A stretch of DNA of 64,000 nt from Rhodoferax sp. WC2427 (GTDB lineage Bacteria; Pseudomonadota; Gammaproteobacteria; Burkholderiales; Burkholderiaceae_C): assembly GCF_040822085.1 (NCBI RefSeq), contig NZ_CP162006.1, positions 4,526,001 through 4,590,000 on the forward strand. The letters are read 5' to 3'. The notes under the pieces are model-generated. The model had not been told where the DNA came from. It ran no database searches and saw nothing but the letters and a program-made list of their open reading frames with translations. Made by a program: the position numbers and the translations under genes. Shown here in pieces: positions 41,202 through 51,293 of the stretch. Numbering within the stretch: the first letter of the stretch is position 1; each line of letters starts with the position of its first letter.

Positions 41202-43972
41202 GACAGTTCCTGCAAGTCCGGTGCGGGTCGGCGCGGCAGAGTGAGGGTGAATTCTGCGCCACCGCCCGGCGCATTGGTAGCCACGATCTGCCCCCGGTGC
41301 GCATCGACGATGGCTTTGCAGATGGCCAGGCCCAGGCCCACGCCGGGGGTGGTGGACTCGGCGCTGCCGCGGGTGAACTTGTCGAACAGCTCGGCCTCGC
41401 GGCCCCGCAGCTTGGGCGGCAGGCCGGGGCCGTGGTCGCGCACCGCCAGTACCAGGCTGGTGGGGGTGGCGCGGGCGGTCAATACGATGGGGGCGGCGCC
41501 GTACTTGGCGGCATTTTCCAGCAGGTTCACCAGCACGCGCTCCATCAGTACCGCATCAAATTCCACCAGCGGCAGGTCGGTCGGCACATCGGTGTCCACG
41601 TGCTCACCGCGCAGGGCCGGGGCGGCGGCGCGGATGGCGGAGCCCACCAGTTCTTCCACCGACTGCCAGTCGCTGCGCAGGGCCACGCCGCCGTTTTGCA
41701 GCCGCGCCATGTCCAGCAGGTTGGTGACCAGGGCCGAGAGTTCGCGCGCCTGCGCCACCATGGCCTGCGCCGCATCGGCCTGGGCGGGGGCCAGCGGCGG
41801 CTGCGCGGTGTGCAGCGATTCGGCCAGGCCCATCAAGGCAGTGAGGGGGGTGCGCACGTCGTGCGAAATGGCGGCCAGCAAGGTGTTGCGCAGGCGCTCG
41901 GACTCCATGTGCACCACCGCCTCTTGCGCCACCTCCACGTAGTGCACGCGCTCCAGCGCAATGGCGATCTGCCGGGCCAGGGTTTGCAGCAGTTGCTGCT
42001 GCTCGGGAATCAGCAGCCAGCGCGCCTGGCTTGGTTTGAGGGCCAGCACGCCGCGCACCCGCATGGGGGCTTGCAGCGGCACGCAATGCCAGGGGTGGGC
42101 GGGCAAGGTGGTGGTGGCCAACCCGGCGCTGTGGCCGGTGCGCAGCACCCATTCGGCGATGCCTGCGTCGAAGTCGTGCGGCAGCATGGCAGGTAAACGC
42201 AGGTGGCCGGTGCCTGCATCGGTGTGCTCGGCCACCAGCACCATCACCTTGCCGCCTTTGACCGGGTCAAACGCCACGCCCTCCACCTGGGTGAACAGGC
42301 GCTGCACGGCGGTCTGGCCGATCTCCACCACCTGGCGGGTCAGCAGCGCGGCAGACAGCTCCCGCGTCAGGTCGAACAGGGCCTGCGCCCGGCGCTCGCG
42401 GCTGGCGGCGATGCGGGCCGAAAAGCGCAGCCCCGCAGTGAGCTGGCCGGTCAGCAGGCCCATGGCCAGCATCACCACAAAGGTCACCAGGTACTGCACA
42501 TCGCTGACCGCGAACGAAAAGCGCGGTGGTACAAAAAAGAAGTCGAACGCGGCCACGTTCAGCACCGCGGCCAGCGCCGCCGCGGCGCGCCCGTAGCGCA
42601 CGGCCACCAGCACCACAGCCACCAGAAACAGCATGGCGATATTGGCCAGGTCCAGCCGGTTCGCCAGCGGCGTGGCCAGCAGGGTGACCAGCACGGCCCC
42701 GCCCAGGGCGGCGGCCCAGGGCTGCCAGGTGCGGCGGCGGAGGTCGCCGTCGGTGTCGGTGGGCAGCCAGGCACGGGCCAGGCGGCGGGTACGGGGGCTG
42801 GCCCCCACCTCCAGCACGTCCAGCGTGGGGGCCAGGGTGGCGAGCTGGCGCGTCAGCGTGGGGGCCCAGCGCCGCCACAGCTGCCAGCGCGGTACCGGGC
42901 GGGGGCGGCCCAGGACCAGGGTGGCGCAGTTCAGGGTTTGGGCCTGCTGCACCAGCGCGTCGGCCACATCGCTGCCGGTCAGCACCGCGGTGTCGGCCCC
43001 CAGGGTTTCGGCCAGTTGCAGCACGGTAAGGATGCGGTCGCGCTCCGGGGCCTCCAGGCGCTGCAGCAGCGGGGTTTCCACATAGGCGGCATGCCAGCGC
43101 ACATTGAGCTGCCCGGCCAGCCGCGCGGCGGTGCGCACCGTCTGCTCCGCGCCCTCGTGCGGGCCGATGCAGGCCAGGATGGCCCCCGAGGTGTTCCATA
43201 CCGGGGGCAGCGTGGATGCACTGCCCGATTGCCCGGACTGTTCCACCCGGTAGCTGCGCACATCGTCTTCCACGTGCTCTGCCGTGCGGCGCAGGGCGAT
43301 TTCGCGCAGTGCAATCAGGTTGCCCTTGCGGAAGAAGTTCTGCGCGGCGCGGGCGGCCTGCTGGGGCAGGTAGACCTTGCCCGCCTGCAGCCGGGCGGTG
43401 AGCTCGTCGGGGGTGACATCCACCAGGATGATCTCGTCGGCACTGTCGAGCACGGTGTCGGGCACGGTCTCCAGCACGCGGATGCCGGTGATGGCCCCCA
43501 CGGTGCCATTCAGGCTCTCCAGGTGCTGCACGTTCAGGGCCGACCAGACGTCGATGCCCGCGGCCAGCAGCTCCTGCACATCCTGCCAGCGCTTGGGGTG
43601 GCGCGAGCCCTCCACATTGGTGTGGGCCAGCTCATCGACCAGCAGGATGGCGGGTTGGCGGGCCAGGGCTGCGTCCAGGTCGAATTCTGGCAGCGTCTGA
43701 CCGCGGTACGGGAGCTGGCGCAGCGGCAACTGCTCCAGGCCTTCCAGCAGGGCGGCCGTTTCCTGGCGGCCATGGGTTTCCACCACGCCCACCAGCACCT
43801 CGCGCCCGGCCTGGTGCGCCTGCTGGGCGGCACTGAGCATGGCGTAGGTTTTGCCCACGCCTGCGTTGGCCCCGAAGTAGATGCGCAGCCGACCCTTGGC
43901 GCGTGCGCTGTCCTGCGCTTGCAGGCGTTGCAGCAGCACATCGGGGTCGGGGCGGGAGTCGTCGTGGGGCAT
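41198..43972 (-). CDS. kdpD: Potassium-sensing histidine kinase KdpD
   Basis: A 924-residue membrane kinase. The N-terminal KdpD domain has Walker A (IYFGANAGVGKTYAML, about 31-46) and LLVDELAHTNVEGSRHPKRW near 115. A UspA-like domain follows (about 250-375), then four helices near 405-500, a GAF-like segment, and the kinase core with the phosphorylated His in LLAAISHDVRTPLTALMG near 690, the N-box NLLENAAKYG and the G-box DHGPGLPP. With KdpE it controls the kdp genes. The length is in the usual range (about 890-950). Confidence 0.96.
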   Translation of the reverse strand: MPHDDSRPDPDVLLQRLQAQDSARAKGRLRIYFGANAGVGKTYAMLSAAQQAHQAGREVLVGVVETHGRQETAALLEGLEQLPLRQLPYRGQTLPEFDLDAALARQPAILLVDELAHTNVEGSRHPKRWQDVQELLAAGIDVWSALNVQHLESLNGTVGAITGIRVLETVPDTVLDSADEIILVDVTPDELTARLQAGKVYLPQQAARAAQNFFRKGNLIALREIALRRTAEHVEDDVRSYRVEQSGQSGSASTLPPVWNTSGAILACIGPHEGAEQTVRTAARLAGQLNVRWHAAYVETPLLQRLEAPERDRILTVLQLAETLGADTAVLTGSDVADALVQQAQTLNCATLVLGRPRPVPRWQLWRRWAPTLTRQLATLAPTLDVLEVGASPRTRRLARAWLPTDTDGDLRRRTWQPWAAALGGAVLVTLLATPLANRLDLANIAMLFLVAVVLVAVRYGRAAAALAAVLNVAAFDFFFVPPRFSFAVSDVQYLVTFVVMLAMGLLTGQLTAGLRFSARIAASRERRAQALFDLTRELSAALLTRQVVEIGQTAVQRLFTQVEGVAFDPVKGGKVMVLVAEHTDAGTGHLRLPAMLPHDFDAGIAEWVLRTGHSAGLATTTLPAHPWHCVPLQAPMRVRGVLALKPSQARWLLIPEQQQLLQTLARQIAIALERVHYVEVAQEAVVHMESERLRNTLLAAISHDVRTPLTALMGLAESLHTAQPPLAPAQADAAQAMVAQARELSALVTNLLDMARLQNGGVALRSDWQSVEELVGSAIRAAAPALRGEHVDTDVPTDLPLVEFDAVLMERVLVNLLENAAKYGAAPIVLTARATPTSLVLAVRDHGPGLPPKLRGREAELFDKFTRGSAESTTPGVGLGLAICKAIVDAHRGQIVATNAPGGGAEFTLTLPRRPAPDLQELS

Positions 43973-43981
43973 GTGCCGAGG

Positions 43982-44554
43982 TTACTGCATGGCATCCAGC
44001 GCCAGGTTCAGGCGCAGCACGTTGACGCGCGGCTCACCCAGGAATCCGAACAGGGGCGGCTCGGTGTGCTGGGCCACCAGGGCTTGCAGCTTGGCAGCAT
44101 CCACCCCCCGTGCCTTGGCCACACGCGGGATTTGGTACAGCGCTGCCGCCGGGCTGGTGTGCGGGTCCAGCCCGCTGGCGGAGGCCGTCACCAGGTCCAC
44201 CGGCACGGGTGTGGTGTTGCCAGGATCGGCATCGCGCAGGGCCTGGATGCGGCCTTTGACAGCATCGGTCAGCGCCGGGTTCAGTGGGCCCTGGTTGGAG
44301 CCGCTGGAGGCCGCAGCGTTGTACGGCTGCGGGCCGGTGGCCGAAGGGCGGCCCCAGAAGTGCCGGGGGTCACTGAAGTTCTGGCCGATCAGCCCGGAGC
44401 CCACAGGCTTGCCGTCGCGCAAGATGAGGCTGCCAGCCGCTTCCTTCGGAAAAGCCGCCTGGCCCACGCCGGTGACGACCAGGGGGTAAACCACGCCGGT
44501 GAGCAGCGTAAGGGCGGTAAATACCGCCAGGGTAGGACGAAGAATCGCGTTCAT
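43982..44554 (-). CDS. kdpC: Potassium-transporting ATPase subunit KdpC
   Basis: A 190-residue inner-membrane subunit with one N-terminal helix ([20 protein letters not shown]) and a periplasmic domain. Family features: [20 protein letters not shown] near 42-60, [20 protein letters not shown] near 67-86, [20 protein letters not shown] near 105-125, and the [20 protein letters not shown] motif near 127-147. KdpC stabilises the KdpFABC complex and aids ATP binding. It is encoded 10 bp after kdpB and 9 bp before kdpD. Confidence 0.97.
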   Translation of the reverse strand: MNAILRPTLAVFTALTLLTGVVYPLVVTGVGQAAFPKEAAGSLILRDGKPVGSGLIGQNFSDPRHFWGRPSATGPQPYNAAASSGSNQGPLNPALTDAVKGRIQALRDADPGNTTPVPVDLVTASASGLDPHTSPAAALYQIPRVAKARGVDAAKLQALVAQHTEPPLFGFLGEPRVNVLRLNLALDAMQ

Positions 44555-44564
44555 TTTAAATTCC

Positions 44565-46634
44565 TTAAACCATTTGCATGGAGACTAAAACCATGTCAAT
44601 CGCCTTGATGCCGATGAAGGGCACCACCAGGCCGCCCAGCCCATATATCAACAGGTTGCGGCGCAGCAGCGCGGCGGCTCCGACCGGGCGGTAGCGCACA
44701 CCCTTCAGCGCCAGCGGCACCAGGAACATGATGATGAGCGCGTTGAAGATCACCGCCGACAAGATCGCCGAGGACGGGCTGCCCAGCCCCATCACGTTCA
44801 GCGCCTTGAGCTGCGGGTAGGTGCTGACGAAGATGGCCGGAATGATGGCGAAGTACTTGGCCACGTCGTTGGCAATCGAGAAGGTGGTGAGTGAGCCGCG
44901 CGTCATCAGCAGGGCCTTGCCGGTTTCCACAATCTCCAGCAGCTTGGTGGGGTTGGAGTCCAGGTCCACCATGTTCCCGGCTTCCTTGGCCGCCTGGGTG
45001 CCGCTGTTCATGGCCACGGCCACGTCGGCCTGGGCCAGCGCGGGCGCGTCGTTGGTGCCGTCGCCGGTCATGGCGACCAGGCGGCCTTCGCTCTGGTACT
45101 GGCGGATCAGGGCCAGCTTTTGCTCGGGCGTGGCCTCGGCCAGGAAGTCATCCACACCGGCTTCGGCGGCAATGGCCGCGGCGGTGAGCTTGTTGTCGCC
45201 GGTGATCATCACCGTTTGGATGCCCATGCGGCGCAGTTCGCCAAAGCGCTCCTTGATGCCCGCCTTGACGATGTCTTTGAGCTCGACCACGCCCAGCACC
45301 GTGTTGCCCTCCACCACTACCAGCGGCGTGCTGCCGCGGCGTGCCACGTCGTCGGCGGTGTTCGAGACCTCGGTGGGCATGCGACCGTTCTGCGCCTGCA
45401 CGTATTTGCGTATCGCATCCACCGCGCCCTTGCGCAGCACGCGGGTAGTGGTGCCGGCCACCACGTCGATGCCGCTCATGCGGGTCTGCGCGGTGAAAGG
45501 AATCTCGGTGGTCTGCCCTACCAGCAATGGCACTGACGCCAGCCGCTGCGCCAGCGCCACGATGCTGCGGCCTTCCGGGGTTTCATCGGCCAGCGAAGCC
45601 TGTGCGGCGCAGGCGGCCAGTTGGGCTTCGCCCACACCGGGGGCGGGGAAGAAGGCCGAGGCCTGGCGGTTGCCGTGGGTGATGGTGCCGGTTTTGTCCA
45701 GCAGCAGCACGTCCACGTCGCCCGCGGCTTCCACCGCGCGGCCCGAGGTGGCGATCACATTTGCCTGCATCATGCGGCTCATGCCCGCCACGCCCACCGC
45801 GGACAGAAGGCCACCGATCGTGGTGGGAATCAGGCAAACCAGCAGCGCGATCAGCGCCGTCATGCTCACCACGGTGCCCGCACCTGCTGCCTGCACGCTG
45901 AAGCTGGAGAACGGCAGCAGCGTCACGGTGACCACCAGGAACACGATGGTCAGCGCCACCAGCAGAATCGTCAGCGCGATCTCATTGGGCGTTTTTTGGC
46001 GTTTCGCCCCTTCGACCATGCTGATCATGCGGTCCAGGAAGGACTCGCCGGGGTTCACGCCGATGCGCACCACCAGCCAGTCGGACAGCACCCGGGTGCC
46101 GCCTGTGACGGATGAAAAGTCGCCGCCCGACTCGCGCACCACCGGGGCCGACTCGCCGGTGATGGCGCTCTCGTCCACCGAGGCCACGCCTTCGATCACT
46201 TCGCCGTCCAGCGGAATCAGGTCGTGTGCCTCCACCAGCACCACATCGCCCTTGCGCAGGTTTTCGGCCTCCTCTGGGAGCCAGGTGGCGCCATGCACCG
46301 GCTTGGTCAGCTTCTTGGCCATGGTGCTTTTCTTCAGGCCACGCAAAGACGAAGCCTGCGCTTGTGCACGCCCTTCGGCCAAGGCTTCGGCAAAGTTGGC
46401 AAACAACACGGTGAACCACAGCCACACCGCCACCGACAGCACAAAGCCCGCCGTGCCATCGCCGCTTTGCAGCGCCAGCACGCCCAGCAGCGTGGTCAGG
46501 ATGCTGCCGATGTAGACCACGAACATCACGGGGTTGTGCCACTGCACGCGGGGGCTGAGCTTGGTGAAGGCCGCGGCCAGCGCGGGCTTGAGCAGGGCAG
46601 GGTCGAGCAACACCAAAGATTTTTGGGTGTTCAT
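44565..46634 (-). CDS. kdpB: Potassium-transporting ATPase ATP-binding subunit KdpB
   Basis: A 689-residue P-type ATPase. It has the actuator TGES ([10 protein letters not shown] near 155), the phosphorylation site [15 protein letters not shown] near 305, the nucleotide-binding domain, and [20 protein letters not shown] near 515, with the conserved Asp pair. Helices flank these as in the KdpB type. It drives high-affinity potassium uptake with KdpA, KdpC and KdpF. The start at 46634 ([15 protein letters not shown]) fits better than the upstream 46661, which would start within the gap that holds a repeat copy. Confidence 0.97.
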   Translation of the reverse strand: MNTQKSLVLLDPALLKPALAAAFTKLSPRVQWHNPVMFVVYIGSILTTLLGVLALQSGDGTAGFVLSVAVWLWFTVLFANFAEALAEGRAQAQASSLRGLKKSTMAKKLTKPVHGATWLPEEAENLRKGDVVLVEAHDLIPLDGEVIEGVASVDESAITGESAPVVRESGGDFSSVTGGTRVLSDWLVVRIGVNPGESFLDRMISMVEGAKRQKTPNEIALTILLVALTIVFLVVTVTLLPFSSFSVQAAGAGTVVSMTALIALLVCLIPTTIGGLLSAVGVAGMSRMMQANVIATSGRAVEAAGDVDVLLLDKTGTITHGNRQASAFFPAPGVGEAQLAACAAQASLADETPEGRSIVALAQRLASVPLLVGQTTEIPFTAQTRMSGIDVVAGTTTRVLRKGAVDAIRKYVQAQNGRMPTEVSNTADDVARRGSTPLVVVEGNTVLGVVELKDIVKAGIKERFGELRRMGIQTVMITGDNKLTAAAIAAEAGVDDFLAEATPEQKLALIRQYQSEGRLVAMTGDGTNDAPALAQADVAVAMNSGTQAAKEAGNMVDLDSNPTKLLEIVETGKALLMTRGSLTTFSIANDVAKYFAIIPAIFVSTYPQLKALNVMGLGSPSSAILSAVIFNALIIMFLVPLALKGVRYRPVGAAALLRRNLLIYGLGGLVVPFIGIKAIDMVLVSMQMV

Positions 46635-46660
46635 ACAGACGTCTTTCGAAGATTTAAACA

Positions 46661-46720
46661 AAATCGGGCTCTAGCGCCCATTCCATCAGCGTGACAAGCT
46701 ACTAAATATGTAGCAATCAT
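46661..46720. repeat. Dispersed palindromic intergenic repeat, copy 14, inside the kdp operon
   Basis: Contains CTAGCGCCCATTCCATCAGC followed by GTGACAAGCTACTAAATATG, in the 82-bp gap between kdpA and kdpB. Confidence 0.8.
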
Positions 46721-48516
46721 GGTGCAGCCCACAGCACCAGGTGTTCGACCACCGGGCCCAAAGCCAGCGCGGGCACGTAGTTCAGCAGGCCCACCAGCAG
46801 CACGGTACCGATCAACAGGGTGACAAACAGCGGGCCGTGCGTGGGCAGGGTGCCCGCCGTCACCGGCAGGCGCTGCTTGGCGGCCAACGAACCGGCGATG
46901 GCCAGCACGGGCACGACCATGCCGAAGCGGCCCAGCCACATGGCGATGCCCAGCAGGATGTTGTAGAACGGCGTGTTGGCCGACAAGCCCGCGAAGGCGC
47001 TGCCGTTGTTGTTGCCCGCCGAGCTCAGCGCGTACAGCATCTCCGAGAATCCATGGGCCCCCGGGTTGGCAATGCCTGCCGTGCCGGCGCCCGACACCAC
47101 CGCCACGGCGGTGCCCGCCAGCACCACGATGGGGGTGACCAGGATGGCGATGGAGGTCAGCTTCATCTCGTGCACCTCGATCTTCTTGCCCAGGTACTCG
47201 GGGGTGCGGCCGATCATCAGCCCGGCGATGAACACCGCCAGGATGGCGAAGACCAGCATGCCGTACAGGCCCGAGCCCACGCCGCCAAACACCACCTCGC
47301 CCAGCTGCATCAGCACCAGCGGCACCATGCCGCCCAGCGGGGTGAATGAGTCGTGCATGGCATTCACCGCGCCGCAGCTTGCAGCCGTGGTGATGACGGC
47401 AAACAGACTGCTGGCGGTGATGCCGTAGCGCAGTTCCTTGCCTTCCATGTTGCCGCCCGGCTGCAGGCTGCTGGCCATCTGGTCCACGCCCAGCGGGGCC
47501 AGCAGCGGGTTACCAGCCTGCTCGGCGGGCATGATGGCGACCACGGCCACCACGAACAAGATGGCCATCGCCGATAAAACCGCCCAGCCCTGGCGCTTGT
47601 CGCCCACCACGCTGCCGAAGGTGAAACACAGCGCGGCGGGGATCAGAAAGATCGCCAGCATCTGCAAGAAGTTGCTCAAGCCCGTGGGGTTTTCAAATGG
47701 GTGGGCCGAGTTGGCGTTGAAGAAGCCGCCGCCGTTGGTGCCCAGCATCTTGATGGCCTCTTGCGATGCGACCGGGCCCATGGGCAGGGTTTGCGTAGCC
47801 GTCTTGGCATCTTCCAGCATCGGGTGGCCCTGGGCATCCAGCACCGGCGCGCCAGCAGCGTCTACTTTGGGCTGCTGGAACGCGGTGACTTCGAGCGTGG
47901 TCACGTCCTTGTAGCCGTCAAAGTTCTGCACTACGCCCTGCCCCACCAGCACCAGCGACAACACCAGCGACAACGGCACCAGCACCCAGGCGGTGACGCG
48001 CACCACGTCCACCCAGAAGTTGCCAATCACCGCCGTAGACCGCGCCGCAAAGCCGCGCATCAACGCAAACACCACGGCGATGCCGGTCGCGGCAGAGAAA
48101 AAGTTCTGCACCGCCAGGCCCAGCATCTGGGTCAGGTAGCCCATGGTGGACTCCCCGGCATAGCCCTGCCAGTCGGTGTTGGACACAAAGCTGATGGCGG
48201 TGTTGAAAGCCGAGTCGGCCGACACCGCCGCCATGCCCTGCGGGTTCAGCGGCAGCCACACCTGCAGCCGTTGCAGGCCGTAGACCACCAGCACGCCCAG
48301 CGTGTTGAAGGCCAGCAGCGCCAGCGCGTAGTGCGCCCAGTGCATGGACTGGGTCGGCGAGGTGCCCGCCAGCCGGTACACAGGCGCTTCCACCTTGTGC
48401 ATCCAGCCCGGCACGTTGCCGTTGGCCAGACGCGCCAGCCACAGGCCCAGCGGCCAGGCAGCGGCCAGCAGCACCGCCAGGTACACAGTGAGCAAGATCC
48501 AGGCGTTGGAGGACAT
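46717..48516 (-). CDS. kdpA: Potassium-transporting ATPase channel subunit KdpA
   Basis: A 599-residue channel-like subunit with ten helices in four pseudo-repeats. Selectivity-filter segments are recognisable: [11 protein letters not shown] near 110, [20 protein letters not shown] near 240-260, [20 protein letters not shown] near 355-375, and [20 protein letters not shown] near 485-505. It imports potassium at low external concentration, powered by KdpB. The ATG overlaps the kdpF stop by one base (TGATG). A 45-residue periplasmic loop near 195-240 is typical of beta-proteobacterial KdpA. Confidence 0.97.
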   Translation of the reverse strand: MSSNAWILLTVYLAVLLAAAWPLGLWLARLANGNVPGWMHKVEAPVYRLAGTSPTQSMHWAHYALALLAFNTLGVLVVYGLQRLQVWLPLNPQGMAAVSADSAFNTAISFVSNTDWQGYAGESTMGYLTQMLGLAVQNFFSAATGIAVVFALMRGFAARSTAVIGNFWVDVVRVTAWVLVPLSLVLSLVLVGQGVVQNFDGYKDVTTLEVTAFQQPKVDAAGAPVLDAQGHPMLEDAKTATQTLPMGPVASQEAIKMLGTNGGGFFNANSAHPFENPTGLSNFLQMLAIFLIPAALCFTFGSVVGDKRQGWAVLSAMAILFVVAVVAIMPAEQAGNPLLAPLGVDQMASSLQPGGNMEGKELRYGITASSLFAVITTAASCGAVNAMHDSFTPLGGMVPLVLMQLGEVVFGGVGSGLYGMLVFAILAVFIAGLMIGRTPEYLGKKIEVHEMKLTSIAILVTPIVVLAGTAVAVVSGAGTAGIANPGAHGFSEMLYALSSAGNNNGSAFAGLSANTPFYNILLGIAMWLGRFGMVVPVLAIAGSLAAKQRLPVTAGTLPTHGPLFVTLLIGTVLLVGLLNYVPALALGPVVEHLVLWAAP

Positions 48517-48614
48517 CAAAATTCCTCCGCGCAGATCAGCGCATAGACCAGGTACGCCAGCAACAGCACGGCGCACAAGCCCCCCAGGCCATAGAGCATG
48601 TCGAGCGCGATCAT
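48516..48614 (-). CDS. kdpF: Small Kdp complex subunit KdpF
   Basis: A 32-residue single-helix membrane peptide: [20 protein letters not shown] then [12 protein letters not shown]. Size, the hydrophobic core with the YLVYAL turn and the acidic C-terminus match KdpF, a lipid-like stabiliser of the KdpFABC complex. Its ATG overlaps the stop of an upstream small ORF (ATGA), and its TGA overlaps the kdpA ATG by one base, so three reading frames are translationally chained. Confidence 0.88.
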   Translation of the reverse strand: MIALDMLYGLGGLCAVLLLAYLVYALICAEEF

Positions 48615-48715
48615 GCGCGGCCTCCCTGGGGTTTTTCCAGCTTCTGGAACCCCTTGACCAGCAAGACCATCACGCCCCACAACAGGCCCAGGCCCGCCAT
48701 CCACAGTACATCCAT
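48611..48715 (-). CDS. Small membrane protein ORF leading the kdp operon
   Basis: A 34-codon frame: [20 protein letters not shown] followed by [14 protein letters not shown]. It predicts one membrane helix (about 3-20) and a basic cytoplasmic tail. Its stop overlaps the kdpF ATG in the ATGA arrangement seen elsewhere in this genome, which is the main evidence for translation. The function is unknown; it could be an extra small subunit or a leader peptide tuning kdpF/kdpA translation. It is too short for standard gene finders. Confidence 0.6.
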   Translation of the reverse strand: MDVLWMAGLGLLWGVMVLLVKGFQKLEKPQGGRA

Positions 48716-48763
48716 ACCATCCCACTTTCTCAAGAAATTGATGGTGTGAGATTACGTAACTGG

Positions 48764-48817
48764 GCGTAAAGACGGGGTAGTGAGTGAAGGGTGGGGTGTA
48801 TAGAAAGCGTAAAGACG
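48764..48817 (-). promoter_or_regulatory. Direct repeats upstream of the kdp operon (candidate KdpE sites)
   Basis: The 11-mer GCGTAAAGACG occurs at 48764-48774 and again at 48807-48817, 43 bases apart (about four helical turns), between 49 and 102 bases upstream of the first kdp reading frame. On the operon strand it reads CGTCTTTACGC. Position and spacing suit a pair of response-regulator sites; no experimental consensus was compared. Confidence 0.4.
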
Positions 48818-48844
48818 CGGGCTTACACGCTGGGCAGAGAGCCT

Positions 48845-49750
48845 TCAGGCATGCCTAAGAACCCACGCCACCACAGCATCCGCGCTGCGAAAATCGTCGC
48901 AGGCGCGGGCCGGAATATCGGGGTAACGCTGGTTCCAGATGCGGGCCAAGGCCTGCCCCGGGCCAACCTCCAGCACGCAGCCCACGCCGCGCGCGGCCAG
49001 GTTGTCCATGCACTCGTCCCAGCGCACAGTCTGGGCGATTTGCGCGGCCAGCGCGGCTTTGGCCTGCGCGGCATCCAGAATGCGGTCGGCCGCGTTGCTG
49101 AAGAGTACGCTGCGCGGCCGCTGCAATGGCAAGGCTGCCAGGGTCTGGGCAAAGCTGTCCGCCGCGGGCTGCATCCAGGGTGTGTGCGAGGCGACGTGGA
49201 CCTTGAGGCGGGTGCAGTGCGCGTTCTGTTGCAAGGCCTGGCTTTCGGCCCGTGCCAGCGCGGCATGTGGGCCGCCGATGACGGCGCTGTCCACCCCGTT
49301 GCGGAGGGCCACGGCCACGCCGGTCTGGTGGCAGAGCAGGTCGAGCACCGGCATGGTGAGGCCGCTGACGGCCAACAAGCCGCCCGGCGTTTCAGCGGCA
49401 CAGCGGTCCATGGCCTCGGCCCGGTCGCGGGCCAGGTCCAGCGCCATGGTGGCATCGAACACCCCGGCGGCGCTGAAAGCCGCCAGCTCGCCCACGCTGT
49501 AACCGGCGATGGCAGCAGGCGGCGGCAGATCTGCGGCGAGTTGCTGCCAGGCCGCCAGCCCCAGCCCAGTCAGCAGCCATTGCGCATGGCGGTTGCTGGC
49601 GGCCCAGTCGGGGTCTTCGAGACCTATGCGCCAATCGCCTACGCCCAGCTGTGCGCAGGTCAGCCGCACCAGGGCACTGTCGGCGGCCAGCCAGGGCAGC
49701 ATGGCGGGGTGCTGCATGCCTTGGCCGCTGAAGACCAACGCGAAGCTCAT
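48845..49750 (-). CDS. mdcH: Malonate decarboxylase-associated malonyl-CoA:ACP transacylase MdcH
   Basis: A 301-residue acyltransferase of the FabD fold. GQG near the N-terminus (FSGQGMQHPAM), catalytic Ser85 in AGYSVGELAAFSAAG, the Arg of LARDRAEAM near 120 and the His of VASHTPWMQPAADSF near 190 are all present. MdcH loads malonyl groups from malonyl-CoA to start the decarboxylase cycle. It is the last gene of the mdc operon; its ATG overlaps the mdcB stop by 4 bases. Confidence 0.93.
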   Translation of the reverse strand: MSFALVFSGQGMQHPAMLPWLAADSALVRLTCAQLGVGDWRIGLEDPDWAASNRHAQWLLTGLGLAAWQQLAADLPPPAAIAGYSVGELAAFSAAGVFDATMALDLARDRAEAMDRCAAETPGGLLAVSGLTMPVLDLLCHQTGVAVALRNGVDSAVIGGPHAALARAESQALQQNAHCTRLKVHVASHTPWMQPAADSFAQTLAALPLQRPRSVLFSNAADRILDAAQAKAALAAQIAQTVRWDECMDNLAARGVGCVLEVGPGQALARIWNQRYPDIPARACDDFRSADAVVAWVLRHA

Positions 49751-50616
49751 GGCTGTGGGTTACAGAACTGCACCATCCAGCAGGCGGCGGCCAGAGTGTC
49801 GGCGGAGCCGCCGGGCGACAGGTTGCGGGCTTGGAAGTCCCGGCCCATGGCCTGGGCAGCCTCCATGCCCCCCGGGCGGGCAGCGCCGCCTGCAGCCAGA
49901 AAACTGCGGGCCGCCTGCCGGGCGTGGTGCAAACCTTCCAGCCCGCCCCGGTGGGCCAGGTTGCTGTCGTCCAGCACCGCCATCACGTGGAAAAGGGTGT
50001 CCAGCCGTGCCTGCGTGGATGACAAGCCCCGTGCCAGTCCGGCAACCAGTGCCGGTACCGCCGTTTCGAACAGCACCGGAAACGCCAGCGCCGCCTCCTG
50101 CGAGGCACTGCGCAAACCGTGTTTTTGCGCAGCAACGCCCCCGGGTAGCGTGGACGTTCGCGAAGCCCGCGCCGCCAGCGCGTCGCCCCAGTGGTGCCGC
50201 AAGGCCTGGCGCAGCCGCGCCGGGGTGGGTGGCGCGCCGCTGCACGACACCGCCCCCGCCGCCGCACACAGCAGGCCCAGCATGAAGATGGCCCCCCGGT
50301 GCGTGTTGATGCCGCCGGTGGCCGCCAGCATGTGGGCTTCGGCCTGGATACCGCAGCGCTCCAGCGCCGCAAAATCGACCTTGTGCTGACCCAGCTCGGC
50401 GATGGCCACGAAGTAGCTGCGCAGGGCGAACAGGCTGCGCATAAAGGTTTGCGCATCCATGTCGCGGTGGCTGCCGTTGTCGGTCAACGTGACCAGGCCG
50501 GGTTTGGGGGACAGGGCCAGCTCGTGGTACAGCGCCCGCGTCGCCGCCCGGCCTATCGCCTGGGGGGTGAGTGACAAGGGAGCCAGGGGCCAGGCCTGCC
50601 GTGCGGCGGCCCTCAT
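49747..50616 (-). CDS. mdcB: Triphosphoribosyl-dephospho-CoA synthase MdcB
   Basis: A 289-residue CitG/MdcB-family enzyme that makes the 2'-(5''-triphosphoribosyl)-3'-dephospho-CoA precursor of the ACP prosthetic group from ATP and dephospho-CoA. Features: AATRALYHELALSPKPGLVTL near 25-45, DNGSHRDMDAQTFMRSL, GGINTHRGAIFMLGLLCAAA near 105-125, and LDDSNLAHRGGLEGL near 225. The start at 50616 overlaps the mdcG stop (ATGA); a longer frame exists but lacks homology. Confidence 0.94.
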   Translation of the reverse strand: MRAAARQAWPLAPLSLTPQAIGRAATRALYHELALSPKPGLVTLTDNGSHRDMDAQTFMRSLFALRSYFVAIAELGQHKVDFAALERCGIQAEAHMLAATGGINTHRGAIFMLGLLCAAAGAVSCSGAPPTPARLRQALRHHWGDALAARASRTSTLPGGVAAQKHGLRSASQEAALAFPVLFETAVPALVAGLARGLSSTQARLDTLFHVMAVLDDSNLAHRGGLEGLHHARQAARSFLAAGGAARPGGMEAAQAMGRDFQARNLSPGGSADTLAAACWMVQFCNPQP

Positions 50617-51293
50617 GCCAGGGCCTCCGCCACCAACGGAGCACTCTGCCAGAAGGATGTGCGCTCCAGCGTGGCACCGCACAGGCGCTTGACCAGCACG
50701 GCGCTGCTGCGGCCCGCCCGCCAGGCCGCCCATTCGCGCCAGGCCACCGCGGCACCGTCGCCAAACACCAGCTCACCGTCCAGGCGCACGCGCGGCACGG
50801 CACAGTCCTGCAGCAAGGTGGCAACCGCATCGGCCTGGCTGGCGTGGGATACGGCGATGCACAGGTCGATATCGGAATCGCCATGCACATGGTCCAGCCC
50901 GGTCAGCCGCTGCCAGCCGTAGCTGCCGTAGACCCGCGCGGCGGCGTGGCAGGCACTGAGCTGTTCACACAGTCCGCGCCATGCGGTGCGCGCCGGTAGC
51001 GGCAGCAGGCACTGCACCTCACCGGCGCGGGGAAATGCGTCGAAATACAGCACCGCACTGCGCGGCACGGCCAGCGTGATGCGCCGCTTGTCCCAACGCG
51101 CCGGAGCGGGCAGACCCAGGGCGACGGTGTGCGGCATTTCGCTGGCAGTCTGGCGCGTGACCACCAGCGGCAGGCGCTGGCGGGTCCAGTGCTGCAGGCA
51201 GTCCTGTGCCGTGGCATCCCAAGTCTGGGCCAGTACCTGCTGCCAGCCGGCATCAGAAAGCCAGGCGATCTGGTGGCGGTGCAAGGGGGTCAT
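50613..51293 (-). CDS. mdcG: Malonate decarboxylase holo-ACP synthase MdcG
   Basis: A 226-residue nucleotidyltransferase-like enzyme that transfers the prosthetic group to apo-MdcC. The catalytic GS-DxD pattern is seen in YGSYGWQRLTGLDHVHGDSD followed by IDLCI near 118-145. The N-terminus has MTPLHRHQIAWLSDAGW and LPLVVTRQ, as in MdcG/CitX-related proteins. The start at 51293 overlaps the mdcE stop (ATGA), and its stop overlaps the mdcB start in the same manner. Confidence 0.93.
   Translation of the reverse strand: MTPLHRHQIAWLSDAGWQQVLAQTWDATAQDCLQHWTRQRLPLVVTRQTASEMPHTVALGLPAPARWDKRRITLAVPRSAVLYFDAFPRAGEVQCLLPLPARTAWRGLCEQLSACHAAARVYGSYGWQRLTGLDHVHGDSDIDLCIAVSHASQADAVATLLQDCAVPRVRLDGELVFGDGAAVAWREWAAWRAGRSSAVLVKRLCGATLERTSFWQSAPLVAEALA

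Noticed and set aside
42203..44608. 801-codon plus-strand frame opposite kdpC/kdpD
   Set aside because: Shadow; kdpC and kdpD are unambiguous on the minus strand.
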